A stretch of DNA of 64,000 nucleotides from Thiofaba sp049322715 (lineage in GTDB: Bacteria > Pseudomonadota > Gammaproteobacteria > Halothiobacillales > Halothiobacillaceae): the NCBI GenBank assembly GCA_049322715.1, contig JBMOQP010000029.1, positions 15,675-79,674 of the forward strand, read 5' to 3'. The notes under the pieces are model-generated. The model was not told where the DNA came from and ran no database searches. It worked only from the letters and a program-made list of their open reading frames with translations. Below, piece after piece: positions 25,017-33,352 of the stretch. Position 1 is the stretch's first letter; the number at the start of each line of letters is the position of its first letter. A program made the translations under genes and the position numbers.

Positions 25017-25631
25017 TCAAGGGGTCTTCGGCTCACTCACATTTCCAGCCTCCATGGCCGCAAGCAGGCGTTCCACCTTGCGCAGGGGCGCCCGTTCCAT
25101 CGCCCCGCCCTCGCCGTAACCGGCAGGTGGCTCGCGCAGGGCCTTGGGCGGCATGACCACCAGATCGACGACATGGTCGCCAGCCAAGAGCGAGAACAGC
25201 GGATACGACCTGACCGAGCCGTCACGATAACGCAGGTTGCGCTGCCCCTCACGGAAAGGCATGTCGGCATTCAAAAGATGCAGCATGACCTGCTCCGGGG
25301 CTTCGGCGAACAGGTGCAGGGTAATGGGGCTGTTGCTGTCCGCCGTACCGGACAGCACGGAACCGACCAGACGCGGCTCGAAGCCGGCCAGGAAGCGCAT
25401 GGCCTTGACCGCCTCCTGGCGCATCCGCCGCAGCGCCTCGGGCTGCCCGGGGCGGAACAAGCGCTGGTAGCCGCGCAGCTGTTCCTCCACCTCATCGCAC
25501 GATGGCTCATCCCGCCCGGGAACACAGCCGATTTCGGCAGCGACCTTGCGCTTGGCCGCCTCACAGTCCAGCCCCTGCCCCTCGGCCATCAGCCTCGCGG
25601 CCCGCTCGGCCCACTGAGCGCGCAGGTCCAT
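25017..25631 (-). CDS. Conserved hypothetical protein downstream of mrcA
   Basis: This 204-residue soluble protein is not recognised with certainty. Its first 80 residues are helical and charged, with RAARLMAEGQ and a C-x(8)-C pair. A segment RLVGSVLSGTAD followed by a beta strand ITLHLFAE resembles the start of a nucleotidyltransferase fold, but I see no aspartate pair at the expected spacing. The C-terminal part contains LLAGDHVVDLVVMPPKALR. Its start codon overlaps the mrcA stop by one base (TGATG), which indicates translational coupling to PBP1a and perhaps a cell-envelope link (inference). Confidence 0.75.
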   Translation of the reverse strand: MDLRAQWAERAARLMAEGQGLDCEAAKRKVAAEIGCVPGRDEPSCDEVEEQLRGYQRLFRPGQPEALRRMRQEAVKAMRFLAGFEPRLVGSVLSGTADSNSPITLHLFAEAPEQVMLHLLNADMPFREGQRNLRYRDGSVRSYPLFSLLAGDHVVDLVVMPPKALREPPAGYGEGGAMERAPLRKVERLLAAMEAGNVSEPKTP

Positions 25632-28120
25632 CAGAACAGCTCTTCTACAACCTGACGATCCCCGATCGCCTCGGAAACCGCCTCAGGCGGAAGGTATTCC
25701 GGCATGACTGCGGTGGTCACCTGCGGATAGCGGACGTCGAAATACTCGCTGATGGCGCCCGGGGTACCCGGAGCCACCTGATAACCGGTCTCAGGATCGA
25801 TGCTGGCCATGACAATCCCCTCCGGCGGCAGTGACTCCTGCACTGGCCGGTCCTTCAAGGCCACCTGCATGAAATCGACCCATATCGGCACGGCCGCCTT
25901 GCCGCCGGTCTCCTTCTTGCCGAGTGGACGATAGTCGTCGAATCCCACCCACGCCGTGGCCACGATGCCAGGACCGTAGCCGCTGAACCAGGCATCGCGC
26001 TGGTCATTGGTCGTGCCGGTCTTGCCGCCGACATCCGGTCGCTTGAGCGCTCGACCAGCCGAAGCAGCGGTACCGCGCTTCACCACATCACGCAGCATGA
26101 CCTGCATGAGCCATGCATTCTCCGGCGAGATCACGCGCGGCGCCTGGCCTGCCACGCCCGGCTGGCAACGGTTACCGGCCGCCCCCCCCCGATCCGCTCC
26201 CGATGATCCGGTGACGCCGGCCAGCCCTGGATACCCATTGCCAGCACCCCTGGGCAATACCGCGAGTTCGTTGTCGCAGAATTGCTGCGGCAAGGCCTCG
26301 AACAGGACGTGCCCCCCCACGTCTTCGACACGCTGGATGAAATAGGGCTCGACCCGATAGCCGCCGTTGGCGAACACCATGTAGGCCGAGGCCAGCTCCC
26401 AGGGGGTGAGGGCATAGCTTCCGAGAGCCAGCGAGAGTGTGGGCTGCCACTGCCCCACCGGCAGCCCGAAGGGCTTGGCGTGACGCAGCACCACCTCAGG
26501 GGTGATCGCCTCCATGAGCCGCACCGAAACCAGGTTCTGCGAACGCACCAAGGCCTCGTGCAAGCGGGTCGGCCCGTAGGATTTCTCCTCATAGTTGCGC
26601 GGCCTCCAGTCCTCCTCGTTGGCTGCGGCCTTCTCGTATACCCGGGGATCGTCACTGATCACACTGGCAAGGGTGAAGCCGTTCTCCAGCGCCGCCGAAT
26701 AGAGGAAGGGCTTGAAGGACGAACCCGGCTGGCGCTGAGCCTGCACGATGCGGTTGAATTTGCTGAGGGTGAAATCGTAGCCCCCCTCGAGGGCCAGCAG
26801 GGCACCGCTCGCACTGTCGAAGGCGACGAAAGCCCCGGCCGCCTGCGGCAGTTGCGCAAGCGTGTAGCCCTTCTCCCCCTGGCGCAGACGCACGATGTCG
26901 CCAGGCGAGAGGACTTCGGTCACCGATTTCGGACGGGGCCCCATCGCATCCTCGCCAAGATAGGGGCGCGCCCACTGCAGGGACTCGAGGTCCAGCACAT
27001 GCCGCAGTCCCTGGCCATCCACCACGGTGGCCTGCCTCGGCCCCGCCTCGAGCACGACCGCCGCAACGAGCCCCGCCACCGGTCGCTGGGCACGCGCATG
27101 GCTGGCCGCCGCCTCAACATCCCCCGCCGGGAATTCGGCGCGGCCTTCCGCCCCGCGCCAGCCATGCCGGCGATCGTAATCAAGCAAGGCATTCCGCAGG
27201 GCAAGACTCGCCGTGCGCTGAAGCTCGGGGTCCAGCGTGGTGTAAACACGCAAGCCCATCTCGTAAGCCGCCTCGCCGAATTGCTCCACCATGCGCGCCC
27301 GGACCATCTCGGCCACATACGGGGCACTGACCTCGGCCGCAGCGCCGAGGAACAGCGTGGTTTGCACCGGCTCCAGCTGTGCCGCCTTCGCCTGCGCATC
27401 GGCCAGCCAGCCAAGTTCGCTCATCCGATCAAGGATGTAATCCCGGCGGATCTTGGCCCGTTCGGGATTGACCACCGGGTTGAACCTGGAAGGAGCCTTG
27501 GGCAGACCGGCCAGCATCGCCGCCTCGGCGGGGGTCAGCGCATCGAGAGACTTGTTGTAATAGATCGACGCCGCGGCCGCGACACCGTAGGCCCGATTGC
27601 CGAGATAGATCTTGTTCAAATAGAGTTCGAGGATCTGCCGCTTGCTCAGTTCGCGCTCGATTTTGATCGCGAGAAGGATCTCCCTGAACTTGCGGCTGTA
27701 GGTCTTCTCGCTGCTGAGGAAGAAATTGCGCGCCACCTGCATGGTGATGGTGCTGCCGCCCTGCCCCTTGTGGCCCGTGCGCAACAGTTCCCACCCTGCG
27801 CGGAACAGCCCCTGCAGGTCCACTCCGGGATGCTGATAGAAGCGGTCGTCCTCCGCCGCAAGGAAAGCTTTTTCAACCAATTCAGGAACTTGGTCCATCG
27901 ATATGGGGATGCGTCGTTTCTCGCCGAACTCCGCGATCAACCCCCCATTGCGGTCATAAACCCGTAACGGGACCTGGTACTGGGTGTCCCGCAGGGCGTT
28001 GACATCAGGCAATTCCTCACTATAAACATGGTACGCGACACCCCACGCACCAAGCGCAAGGAATGCAACAAGAACAAAGAGATAGAAAACGGACTTGAAA
28101 AGAAGCTTTAGAAGGTTCAT
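25631..28120 (-). CDS. mrcA: Penicillin-binding protein 1A
   Basis: This bifunctional class A enzyme polymerises glycan strands and cross-links peptides in the periplasm. The 829-residue protein has a short cytoplasmic start and one membrane anchor. The GT51 domain has EDDRFYQHPGVD (catalytic Glu near 90) and GGSTITMQVARN. An OB-like insert follows, and then the transpeptidase domain with SSFKPF (Ser near 467), SQN near 527 and KTGTTND near 700. It is divergent from the pilM operon, a conserved gammaproteobacterial arrangement. Confidence 0.97.
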   Translation of the reverse strand: MNLLKLLFKSVFYLFVLVAFLALGAWGVAYHVYSEELPDVNALRDTQYQVPLRVYDRNGGLIAEFGEKRRIPISMDQVPELVEKAFLAAEDDRFYQHPGVDLQGLFRAGWELLRTGHKGQGGSTITMQVARNFFLSSEKTYSRKFREILLAIKIERELSKRQILELYLNKIYLGNRAYGVAAAASIYYNKSLDALTPAEAAMLAGLPKAPSRFNPVVNPERAKIRRDYILDRMSELGWLADAQAKAAQLEPVQTTLFLGAAAEVSAPYVAEMVRARMVEQFGEAAYEMGLRVYTTLDPELQRTASLALRNALLDYDRRHGWRGAEGRAEFPAGDVEAAASHARAQRPVAGLVAAVVLEAGPRQATVVDGQGLRHVLDLESLQWARPYLGEDAMGPRPKSVTEVLSPGDIVRLRQGEKGYTLAQLPQAAGAFVAFDSASGALLALEGGYDFTLSKFNRIVQAQRQPGSSFKPFLYSAALENGFTLASVISDDPRVYEKAAANEEDWRPRNYEEKSYGPTRLHEALVRSQNLVSVRLMEAITPEVVLRHAKPFGLPVGQWQPTLSLALGSYALTPWELASAYMVFANGGYRVEPYFIQRVEDVGGHVLFEALPQQFCDNELAVLPRGAGNGYPGLAGVTGSSGADRGGAAGNRCQPGVAGQAPRVISPENAWLMQVMLRDVVKRGTAASAGRALKRPDVGGKTGTTNDQRDAWFSGYGPGIVATAWVGFDDYRPLGKKETGGKAAVPIWVDFMQVALKDRPVQESLPPEGIVMASIDPETGYQVAPGTPGAISEYFDVRYPQVTTAVMPEYLPPEAVSEAIGDRQVVEELF

Positions 28121-28258
28121 AAGTATCCGGGCTGTCCGGCGCGCATGACTTCGGGGCAGATGGATAGACCGTTTGAATCAAGGCCGGAACATCCTTTGCG
28201 ACCTTGATCAAACCGCAGGCCACAATAACGCAAAAGGGTGCGATAGAGGAAAGCCGCT

Positions 28259-29320
28259 GTGTTTCGCCGAAGCCAAAAACAACCATTGCTCGGGCTGGAT
28301 ATCAGCTCGACCGCGGTCAAGCTGATCGAGCTCAGCCGAACCCGCGATACCTACCGCGTCGAGGCCCTGTCCATCGAGCCCCTGCCCGAACGCGCCATCC
28401 AGGACAAGTCCATCATGGACCCGGAAGCCGTTGGCGCAGCGATCCGCAAGGCGGTGAAGGACTCTGGCACCCGATCCAAGCGCGCCGCGATCGCGGTTCC
28501 CGGATCCATCGCCGTATCCAAGGTGGTCACCCTGCCCGCCGGCCTGAGCGAAATGGAGCTGGAAGCGCAGATCCGCATGGAGGCCGACCAGCACGTCCCC
28601 TTCCCGCTCGAGGAGATCAACCTCGACTTCGAGGCGCTCGGCCCCACCCCCGGCAACCCCGGAACCATTGATGTCCTGCTCGCCGCCACCCGTTCCGAAA
28701 ACCTCGAATCCCGGGTTGCGGCCGCCGAACTGGGCGGACTGCAGGTGGAGATCGTCGACATCGAGCCTTTCGCGCTGGAAAATGCCTATCTCGAGCTGCT
28801 GGCCCCTAGGCTTCCGGACATCACTCCCGACATGGCTGTCGCCCTGTTCGACATCGGCTCCACTGTCACGAGCCTCAGCGTGTTCCATCAGGGCAAGATG
28901 ATCTATACCCGGGAACACCCCTTCGGCGGCCGCCAGCACTCGGATGAAATCATGCGCCGCTACCAGATGACCCACGCCGAAGCCAGCCGCGCAAAGCGCC
29001 AGGGCGGATTGCCGGAGAGCTATGTGGGCGAGGTCCTTGAGCCGTTCATCGAACTTGCCACCCAGCAGCTCAATCGCTTCCTGCAATTCTTCTATGCCGC
29101 CCACCCGAACGTTCATGTCATGCGGCTTCTGCTGGGCGGAGGCGTCGCCGCCATGCCGGAACTGAACGAGCGCGTCGCCCACAGCACGGGGATCGAAACC
29201 ACGACCGCCAACCCGTTCATCGGCATGAGCCGCGCACCGCGGGTCTCCAACCGCGTCGTCAACGAGGACGCCACAGCCATGCTGATCGCCTGTGGCCTGG
29301 CCCTGAGGGGTTTCGACTAA
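28259..29320 (+). CDS. pilM: Type IV pilus inner-membrane platform protein PilM
   Basis: PilM is the actin-like cytoplasmic component that binds the PilN N-terminus and links the pilus motor to the alignment complex. The 353-residue protein has the ASKHA phosphate motif GLDISSTAVKLIEL near the start and a second phosphate motif, ALFDIGSTVTSLSVF. The start is GTG at 28259, preceded by GAGGAAA. It begins the pilMNOPQ operon and its stop overlaps the pilN start (TAATG). Confidence 0.95.
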   Translation: MFRRSQKQPLLGLDISSTAVKLIELSRTRDTYRVEALSIEPLPERAIQDKSIMDPEAVGAAIRKAVKDSGTRSKRAAIAVPGSIAVSKVVTLPAGLSEMELEAQIRMEADQHVPFPLEEINLDFEALGPTPGNPGTIDVLLAATRSENLESRVAAAELGGLQVEIVDIEPFALENAYLELLAPRLPDITPDMAVALFDIGSTVTSLSVFHQGKMIYTREHPFGGRQHSDEIMRRYQMTHAEASRAKRQGGLPESYVGEVLEPFIELATQQLNRFLQFFYAAHPNVHVMRLLLGGGVAAMPELNERVAHSTGIETTTANPFIGMSRAPRVSNRVVNEDATAMLIACGLALRGFD

Positions 29321-29943
29321 TGCCACGCATCAACCTACTCCCGTGGCGCGAAAACCTGCGCAAGCAGCGTCAACGCGCCTTCGTCAAACACGCCGGGCTG
29401 GCCTTCGCCCTGGCCCTCGGCTTCGTTGTGCTCGGCCATGTCGTCGTCCAGAGCCAGATCGACGACCAGGAGCGACGCAACGCCTTCCTTACCGAGACCA
29501 TCGCCGACCTTGACCGACAGATTGCAGAGATCAAGGCGCTCAAGGAAACCCGCGCCAACCTGGTGGCACGCATGGAAGTGATCGAGCGCCTGCAGCAGAC
29601 CCGCTCCTACGTGGTACACGCCTTCGACGAGATTGCACGCACCGTCCCGGAGGGCATCATCCTGACCAAGGTCGCGCTGAAGAACGACCAGCAGCTCGAG
29701 ATCAACGGCATCAGCGATACCGCCGCGCGGGTTGCCGACTACCTGCGCAACCTCAACCGTACCGAGTGGCTGAGCAACGCCTCCATCGTCGGCACCGGCA
29801 TTCTCGCCCAGGATCTGTCCAAGCCGGGCAGCCAGCCGCCCGCATCGGGCCTCAAGGGCGAGTACGCCTTCAACATCACCGCCCAGTTCAGCCCGCCCGC
29901 CGCCGCGGGCGGTGCCAACGGCGAGGAGGCCAGGAAGCCATGA
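29320..29943 (+). CDS. pilN: Type IV pilus assembly protein PilN
   Basis: PilN is a bitopic inner-membrane protein of the alignment subcomplex. The 207-residue protein starts with the conserved PilM-binding motif INLLPWRE, has one membrane helix (HAGLAFALALGFVVLGHVVV), a periplasmic coiled coil and a ferredoxin-like C-terminal domain. It heterodimerises with PilO, whose start overlaps its stop (ATGA). Confidence 0.95.
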   Translation: MPRINLLPWRENLRKQRQRAFVKHAGLAFALALGFVVLGHVVVQSQIDDQERRNAFLTETIADLDRQIAEIKALKETRANLVARMEVIERLQQTRSYVVHAFDEIARTVPEGIILTKVALKNDQQLEINGISDTAARVADYLRNLNRTEWLSNASIVGTGILAQDLSKPGSQPPASGLKGEYAFNITAQFSPPAAAGGANGEEARKP

Positions 29944-30575
29944 ACCTCCAGGATCTTCGTGACATCGACCTGCAGAACATCGGCCGCGCACCGCTGGCTG
30001 TCCGCCTGACACTGATCGGTCTGATCGTGGCTGCCACCATTGCTGCGGGCTACCAGCTCGACATCCGCGACCTGATCGAGCAGCGCGACATGATCCGCGC
30101 CAAGGAGCCCGAACTACGGCAGCAAGTCGAACTCAAGCAGCAGCAGGCCGCCAACCTCAACGCCTACAAGGCCCAGCTGGCCGAAATGGAGAAGACCTTC
30201 GGCAACCTGTTGCGCCAGCTGCCGAACAAGAAGGAGGCGGAGAACCTCATCGTCGACGTGGCCCAGACCTCGCTCGCCAATGGATTGAAGAACCAGCAGA
30301 TCCAGCCCGGCCAGGAGATCATCCACGACTTCTACGCCGAGCTGCCCTACACGCTGCGCCTGCAGGGCGGCTTCCACCAACTGGCCAAGTTCGCCAGCGA
30401 CACCGCAGCCCTGCCGCGCATCGTCACCCTGCACAACTTCACCGCATCGCTGGGGGATCCCAAGGGTGGCAACGAGCTGAACATGGAGATCACCGCCAAG
30501 ACATACCGCTACCTCGAAGAAAGCGAGATGCCAAAGCCGGATCCCAAGAAACCCAAAGCGAAGGGCAAGTCATGA
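29940..30575 (+). CDS. pilO: Type IV pilus assembly protein PilO
   Basis: PilO is the partner of PilN in the inner-membrane alignment complex. The 211-residue protein has one membrane helix (VRLTLIGLIVAATIAAGYQL), a periplasmic coiled coil rich in Gln/Glu/Lys (LRQQVELKQQQAANLNAY) and a ferredoxin-like domain with FATLPYTLRLQGGFHQ-type motifs (ELPYTLRLQGGFH). The ATG at 29940 overlaps the pilN stop. A longer in-frame extension upstream is an artefact of the open frame inside pilN. Confidence 0.94.
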   Translation: MNLQDLRDIDLQNIGRAPLAVRLTLIGLIVAATIAAGYQLDIRDLIEQRDMIRAKEPELRQQVELKQQQAANLNAYKAQLAEMEKTFGNLLRQLPNKKEAENLIVDVAQTSLANGLKNQQIQPGQEIIHDFYAELPYTLRLQGGFHQLAKFASDTAALPRIVTLHNFTASLGDPKGGNELNMEITAKTYRYLEESEMPKPDPKKPKAKGKS

Positions 30576-31111
30576 CGCGGCGCTCCTCCCTTTCCCCCCT
30601 GGCCCTTGGCCTCGCCATCGTTTTGCTGAATACCGGCTGCACGCAGGGCACGGACGACCTGCAGCAGTTCGTTGCCGAGGTCAAGCAGCGCCCGGCCAAG
30701 CCCATCGAACCGATGCCGGAGATCAAGACCTACGAGCCGTTCACCTATGCCGCCTTCGACCTGCGCGATCCGTTCACCGCCCCGCAGGCGGCCCAGGACG
30801 AAAAGGGCAACGGCCTGCGTCCGGACACCGAGCGCCGCAAGGAGCCGCTGGAGCTCTACCCGCTGGACGGACTCTCCATGATGGGCGTCATCGAGAAGAA
30901 CAAGCGCACCCTCGCGCTCATCCGCTCCAGCGATGGCACGATCCATCAGGTCGCGGTCGGCAACTACGCCGGCCAGAACTACGGCCGCATCACCAGCATT
31001 CAAGAAGACCGGGTCGATCTGACCGAAATCATTCCCGATGGCGCAGGGGGGTGGATCGAGCGCCCCGCATCCATCGCCATGAGAGAAGGAACCCAGGGTA
31101 ACCAGCCATGA
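30572..31111 (+). CDS. pilP: Type IV pilus lipoprotein PilP
   Basis: PilP is an inner-membrane lipoprotein that bridges PilN/PilO to the secretin PilQ. The 179-residue product has a signal peptide with lipobox LNTGC, a flexible region containing the family motif FDLRDPFTAP and a beta-domain with LDGLSMMGVI and VGNYAGQNYGRI. It overlaps pilO and pilQ by 4 bp each. Confidence 0.94.
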   Translation: MTRRSSLSPLALGLAIVLLNTGCTQGTDDLQQFVAEVKQRPAKPIEPMPEIKTYEPFTYAAFDLRDPFTAPQAAQDEKGNGLRPDTERRKEPLELYPLDGLSMMGVIEKNKRTLALIRSSDGTIHQVAVGNYAGQNYGRITSIQEDRVDLTEIIPDGAGGWIERPASIAMREGTQGNQP

Positions 31112-33336
31112 AACAGACCACCATTCACAAGCATCGTCTGGCGCAAGCGGCGGAATCCATCCCTGGATTCCGCCCTTCGGGTGACGCCGCGCGCCCCAGC
31201 GCCGTTCCCTTCGGCGCTGTTATTGCCCTCACCCTGGGCCTTGGCCTCCATGCCGCCTGGGCGGAGAACGTCATTCAGGGCATGAATGTCACCAACACCC
31301 CCGACGGCGGCATGCAGATCCGCTTTACCCTGGCCACCCCGCCGCAGAGCGCCCCCAGCCACTTCAGCATCGAGCAGCCGTCCCGCATCGCCCTGGACTT
31401 CCAGGACACCAAGCTCGGCCTGGACAAGCGATTCCAGAGCATCGAAAGCAGCGCGGTGAACGACGTCCGCTTCGCCGAGTCGGGCGGCCGCACCCGTGCG
31501 GTCATCGGCCTGAAGGGAAATGCCGCCTACGACATCAAGACGGAAGGCCAGGACGTCATCCTGGCCATCCAGCCCGAGAGCCGCCAAGCGAGCATGGAGG
31601 CCGCCAGCACCCAGCAGCCCCTGACGGACACGGTCGATGCCGCCGAAGTGGATTTCCGCCGGGGCAGCCAGGGCGAAGGCCGCCTGGTCGTCAAACTTGC
31701 ACGCCCCAACGTGCCGATGACCATGAACGCCGAAGGGCGTCGCCTGATCATCGACCTGCCGCAAACCCGCCTGACTGCAGAGCAATACGACGTTGCCGAT
31801 TTTGCCACCCCGGTGAGCAAGGTCAGCGTGCAGCAGCGCGGCGCCGGATCGCGCCTGATCGTCGAGACCAGCGCCCCGTTCGACAAACTGGCCTACCAGG
31901 CCGACAACCAGCTCACCGTCGAGGTACGCCCCCTGCCGAAGGAGCAGCCTGCCACGGCCGGCCTGGGACCCAAGACCTACCAGGGCGAACGACTCACCCT
32001 CAAGTTCCAGGACATCGAGATCCGCCCCCTGCTGCAATTGCTGGCCGACTTCACTGGCAACAACATCGTGGTCAGCGACAGCGTCCAGGGGCGCATGAGC
32101 CTGCGCCTGGAGAATGTGCCCTGGGACCAGGCCATGGACCTGATCCTGACCACCAAGGGCCTGTCCCAGCGCAAGAGCGGCAATGTCATCTTCGTGGCCC
32201 CGACGGCGGAGATCACCGCGCGCGAGAAGGCCGAGATGGAGGCGCGCAAGCAGAGCGAGGATCTCGCCCCGCTCATGTCGGAGTTCATGCAGGTCAATTA
32301 CGCCAAGGCTTCCGACATCGCCAAGCTCCTGCGCCCGACCGCGGTGCCAGGCGCCGCGGCACCCGTAGCGGGCACGACAGGAACCGTGGCCGCCCGCCAG
32401 GTCGGCTTCCTCAGCCCGCGCGGCACGCTCACCGTGGATGAGCGCACCAACACCCTGCTGGTCAACGACACTCCGGACAGTCTGGACAAGATCCGCGACC
32501 TGGTGAAGAAGCTCGACACCCCGATCAAGCAGGTGCTGATCGAGTCGCGCATCGTCATCGCCACGGATGACTTCTCGCGCGAACTGGGGCTCAAGTGGGG
32601 TGTGACTGGCGCCTTCAACACCAGCGGCGACCCGATCCTCTTGAGCGGCAATGCGACCGGCACAGGGGGCATGGCCACCAATATCGGCTCGGGCAGCGCC
32701 CCCGGCGTACCGAGCCTCGGGGACCGCTTCAACATCAACATGCCCGCCGGAAGCTTCACCGGCAAGCCGGTCAGCGGCAGCCTGGGCCTGGCCGTACTCG
32801 GTTCCAACGTGCTCGTGGACCTCGAACTGCAGGCTTTGCAGGTCGAAGGCAAGGGCGAGATCGTATCCAGCCCGCGCGTGATCACCGCCAATGGCCAGAA
32901 GGCCACCATCAAGCAGGGCAAGGAAATCCCCTACCTGGAACAGACCTCGAGCGGTGCCACCAACATCGAATTCAAGGAGGCCGTGCTCGCGACCGAAGTC
33001 ACCCCGCAGATCACGCCCAACAACGACGTGATCATGGACATCAAGGTGCAGAAGGACGAGCCGGACTTCACCCGTTCGATCAATGGTGTCCCGCCCATCG
33101 ACAAGCGCGAGGTCAACACCAAGGTCCAGGTCCAGAACGGCGAGACCGTCGTGCTGGGGGGCATTTATGAGATCAGCAGCGCCGACCAGATCAACAAGAT
33201 CCCCTTCCTTGGCGATCTCCCGATTCTGGGCCATCTATTCAAGACCAACGGCACCAAGAGCAACAAGTTCGAACTCATCATCTTCGTGACCCCGCGCATC
33301 GTCGAAAACGGCGTGATGGTCAATCCGAACAACTAA
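31108..33336 (+). CDS. pilQ: Type IV pilus secretin PilQ
   Basis: PilQ forms the outer-membrane gate for the pilus fibre. The 742-residue protein has two AMIN peptidoglycan-binding domains (about 55-160 and 170-275). These are followed by an STN/N0 domain (LKFQDIEIRPLLQLLADF, about 297-345), N1 and the secretin core with VVLGGIYE and VPFLGDLP-like (IPFLGDLPILGHLFK) motifs. The signal peptide is odd: residues 13-37 are encoded by a palindromic repeat element, and the hydrophobic core ending AWA (residue 52) follows it. The n-region is therefore about 36 residues long. Translation is coupled to pilP (ATGA). Confidence 0.95.
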   Translation: MKQTTIHKHRLAQAAESIPGFRPSGDAARPSAVPFGAVIALTLGLGLHAAWAENVIQGMNVTNTPDGGMQIRFTLATPPQSAPSHFSIEQPSRIALDFQDTKLGLDKRFQSIESSAVNDVRFAESGGRTRAVIGLKGNAAYDIKTEGQDVILAIQPESRQASMEAASTQQPLTDTVDAAEVDFRRGSQGEGRLVVKLARPNVPMTMNAEGRRLIIDLPQTRLTAEQYDVADFATPVSKVSVQQRGAGSRLIVETSAPFDKLAYQADNQLTVEVRPLPKEQPATAGLGPKTYQGERLTLKFQDIEIRPLLQLLADFTGNNIVVSDSVQGRMSLRLENVPWDQAMDLILTTKGLSQRKSGNVIFVAPTAEITAREKAEMEARKQSEDLAPLMSEFMQVNYAKASDIAKLLRPTAVPGAAAPVAGTTGTVAARQVGFLSPRGTLTVDERTNTLLVNDTPDSLDKIRDLVKKLDTPIKQVLIESRIVIATDDFSRELGLKWGVTGAFNTSGDPILLSGNATGTGGMATNIGSGSAPGVPSLGDRFNINMPAGSFTGKPVSGSLGLAVLGSNVLVDLELQALQVEGKGEIVSSPRVITANGQKATIKQGKEIPYLEQTSSGATNIEFKEAVLATEVTPQITPNNDVIMDIKVQKDEPDFTRSINGVPPIDKREVNTKVQVQNGETVVLGGIYEISSADQINKIPFLGDLPILGHLFKTNGTKSNKFELIIFVTPRIVENGVMVNPNN
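31149..31215. repeat. Palindromic element inside pilQ signal-peptide region
   Basis: Eleven-bp arms (31149-31159 and 31164-31174, GGCGGAATCCA and its complement) flank a TCCC loop. They are followed by GGTGACGCCGCGCGCCCC and an AGCGCCGTTCCC/GGCGCTG repeat. The same order of parts occurs at 54370-54445 inside xerC. It is read through in frame here. Confidence 0.85.
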
Positions 33337-33352
33337 GAAGGACTCACCAGCC

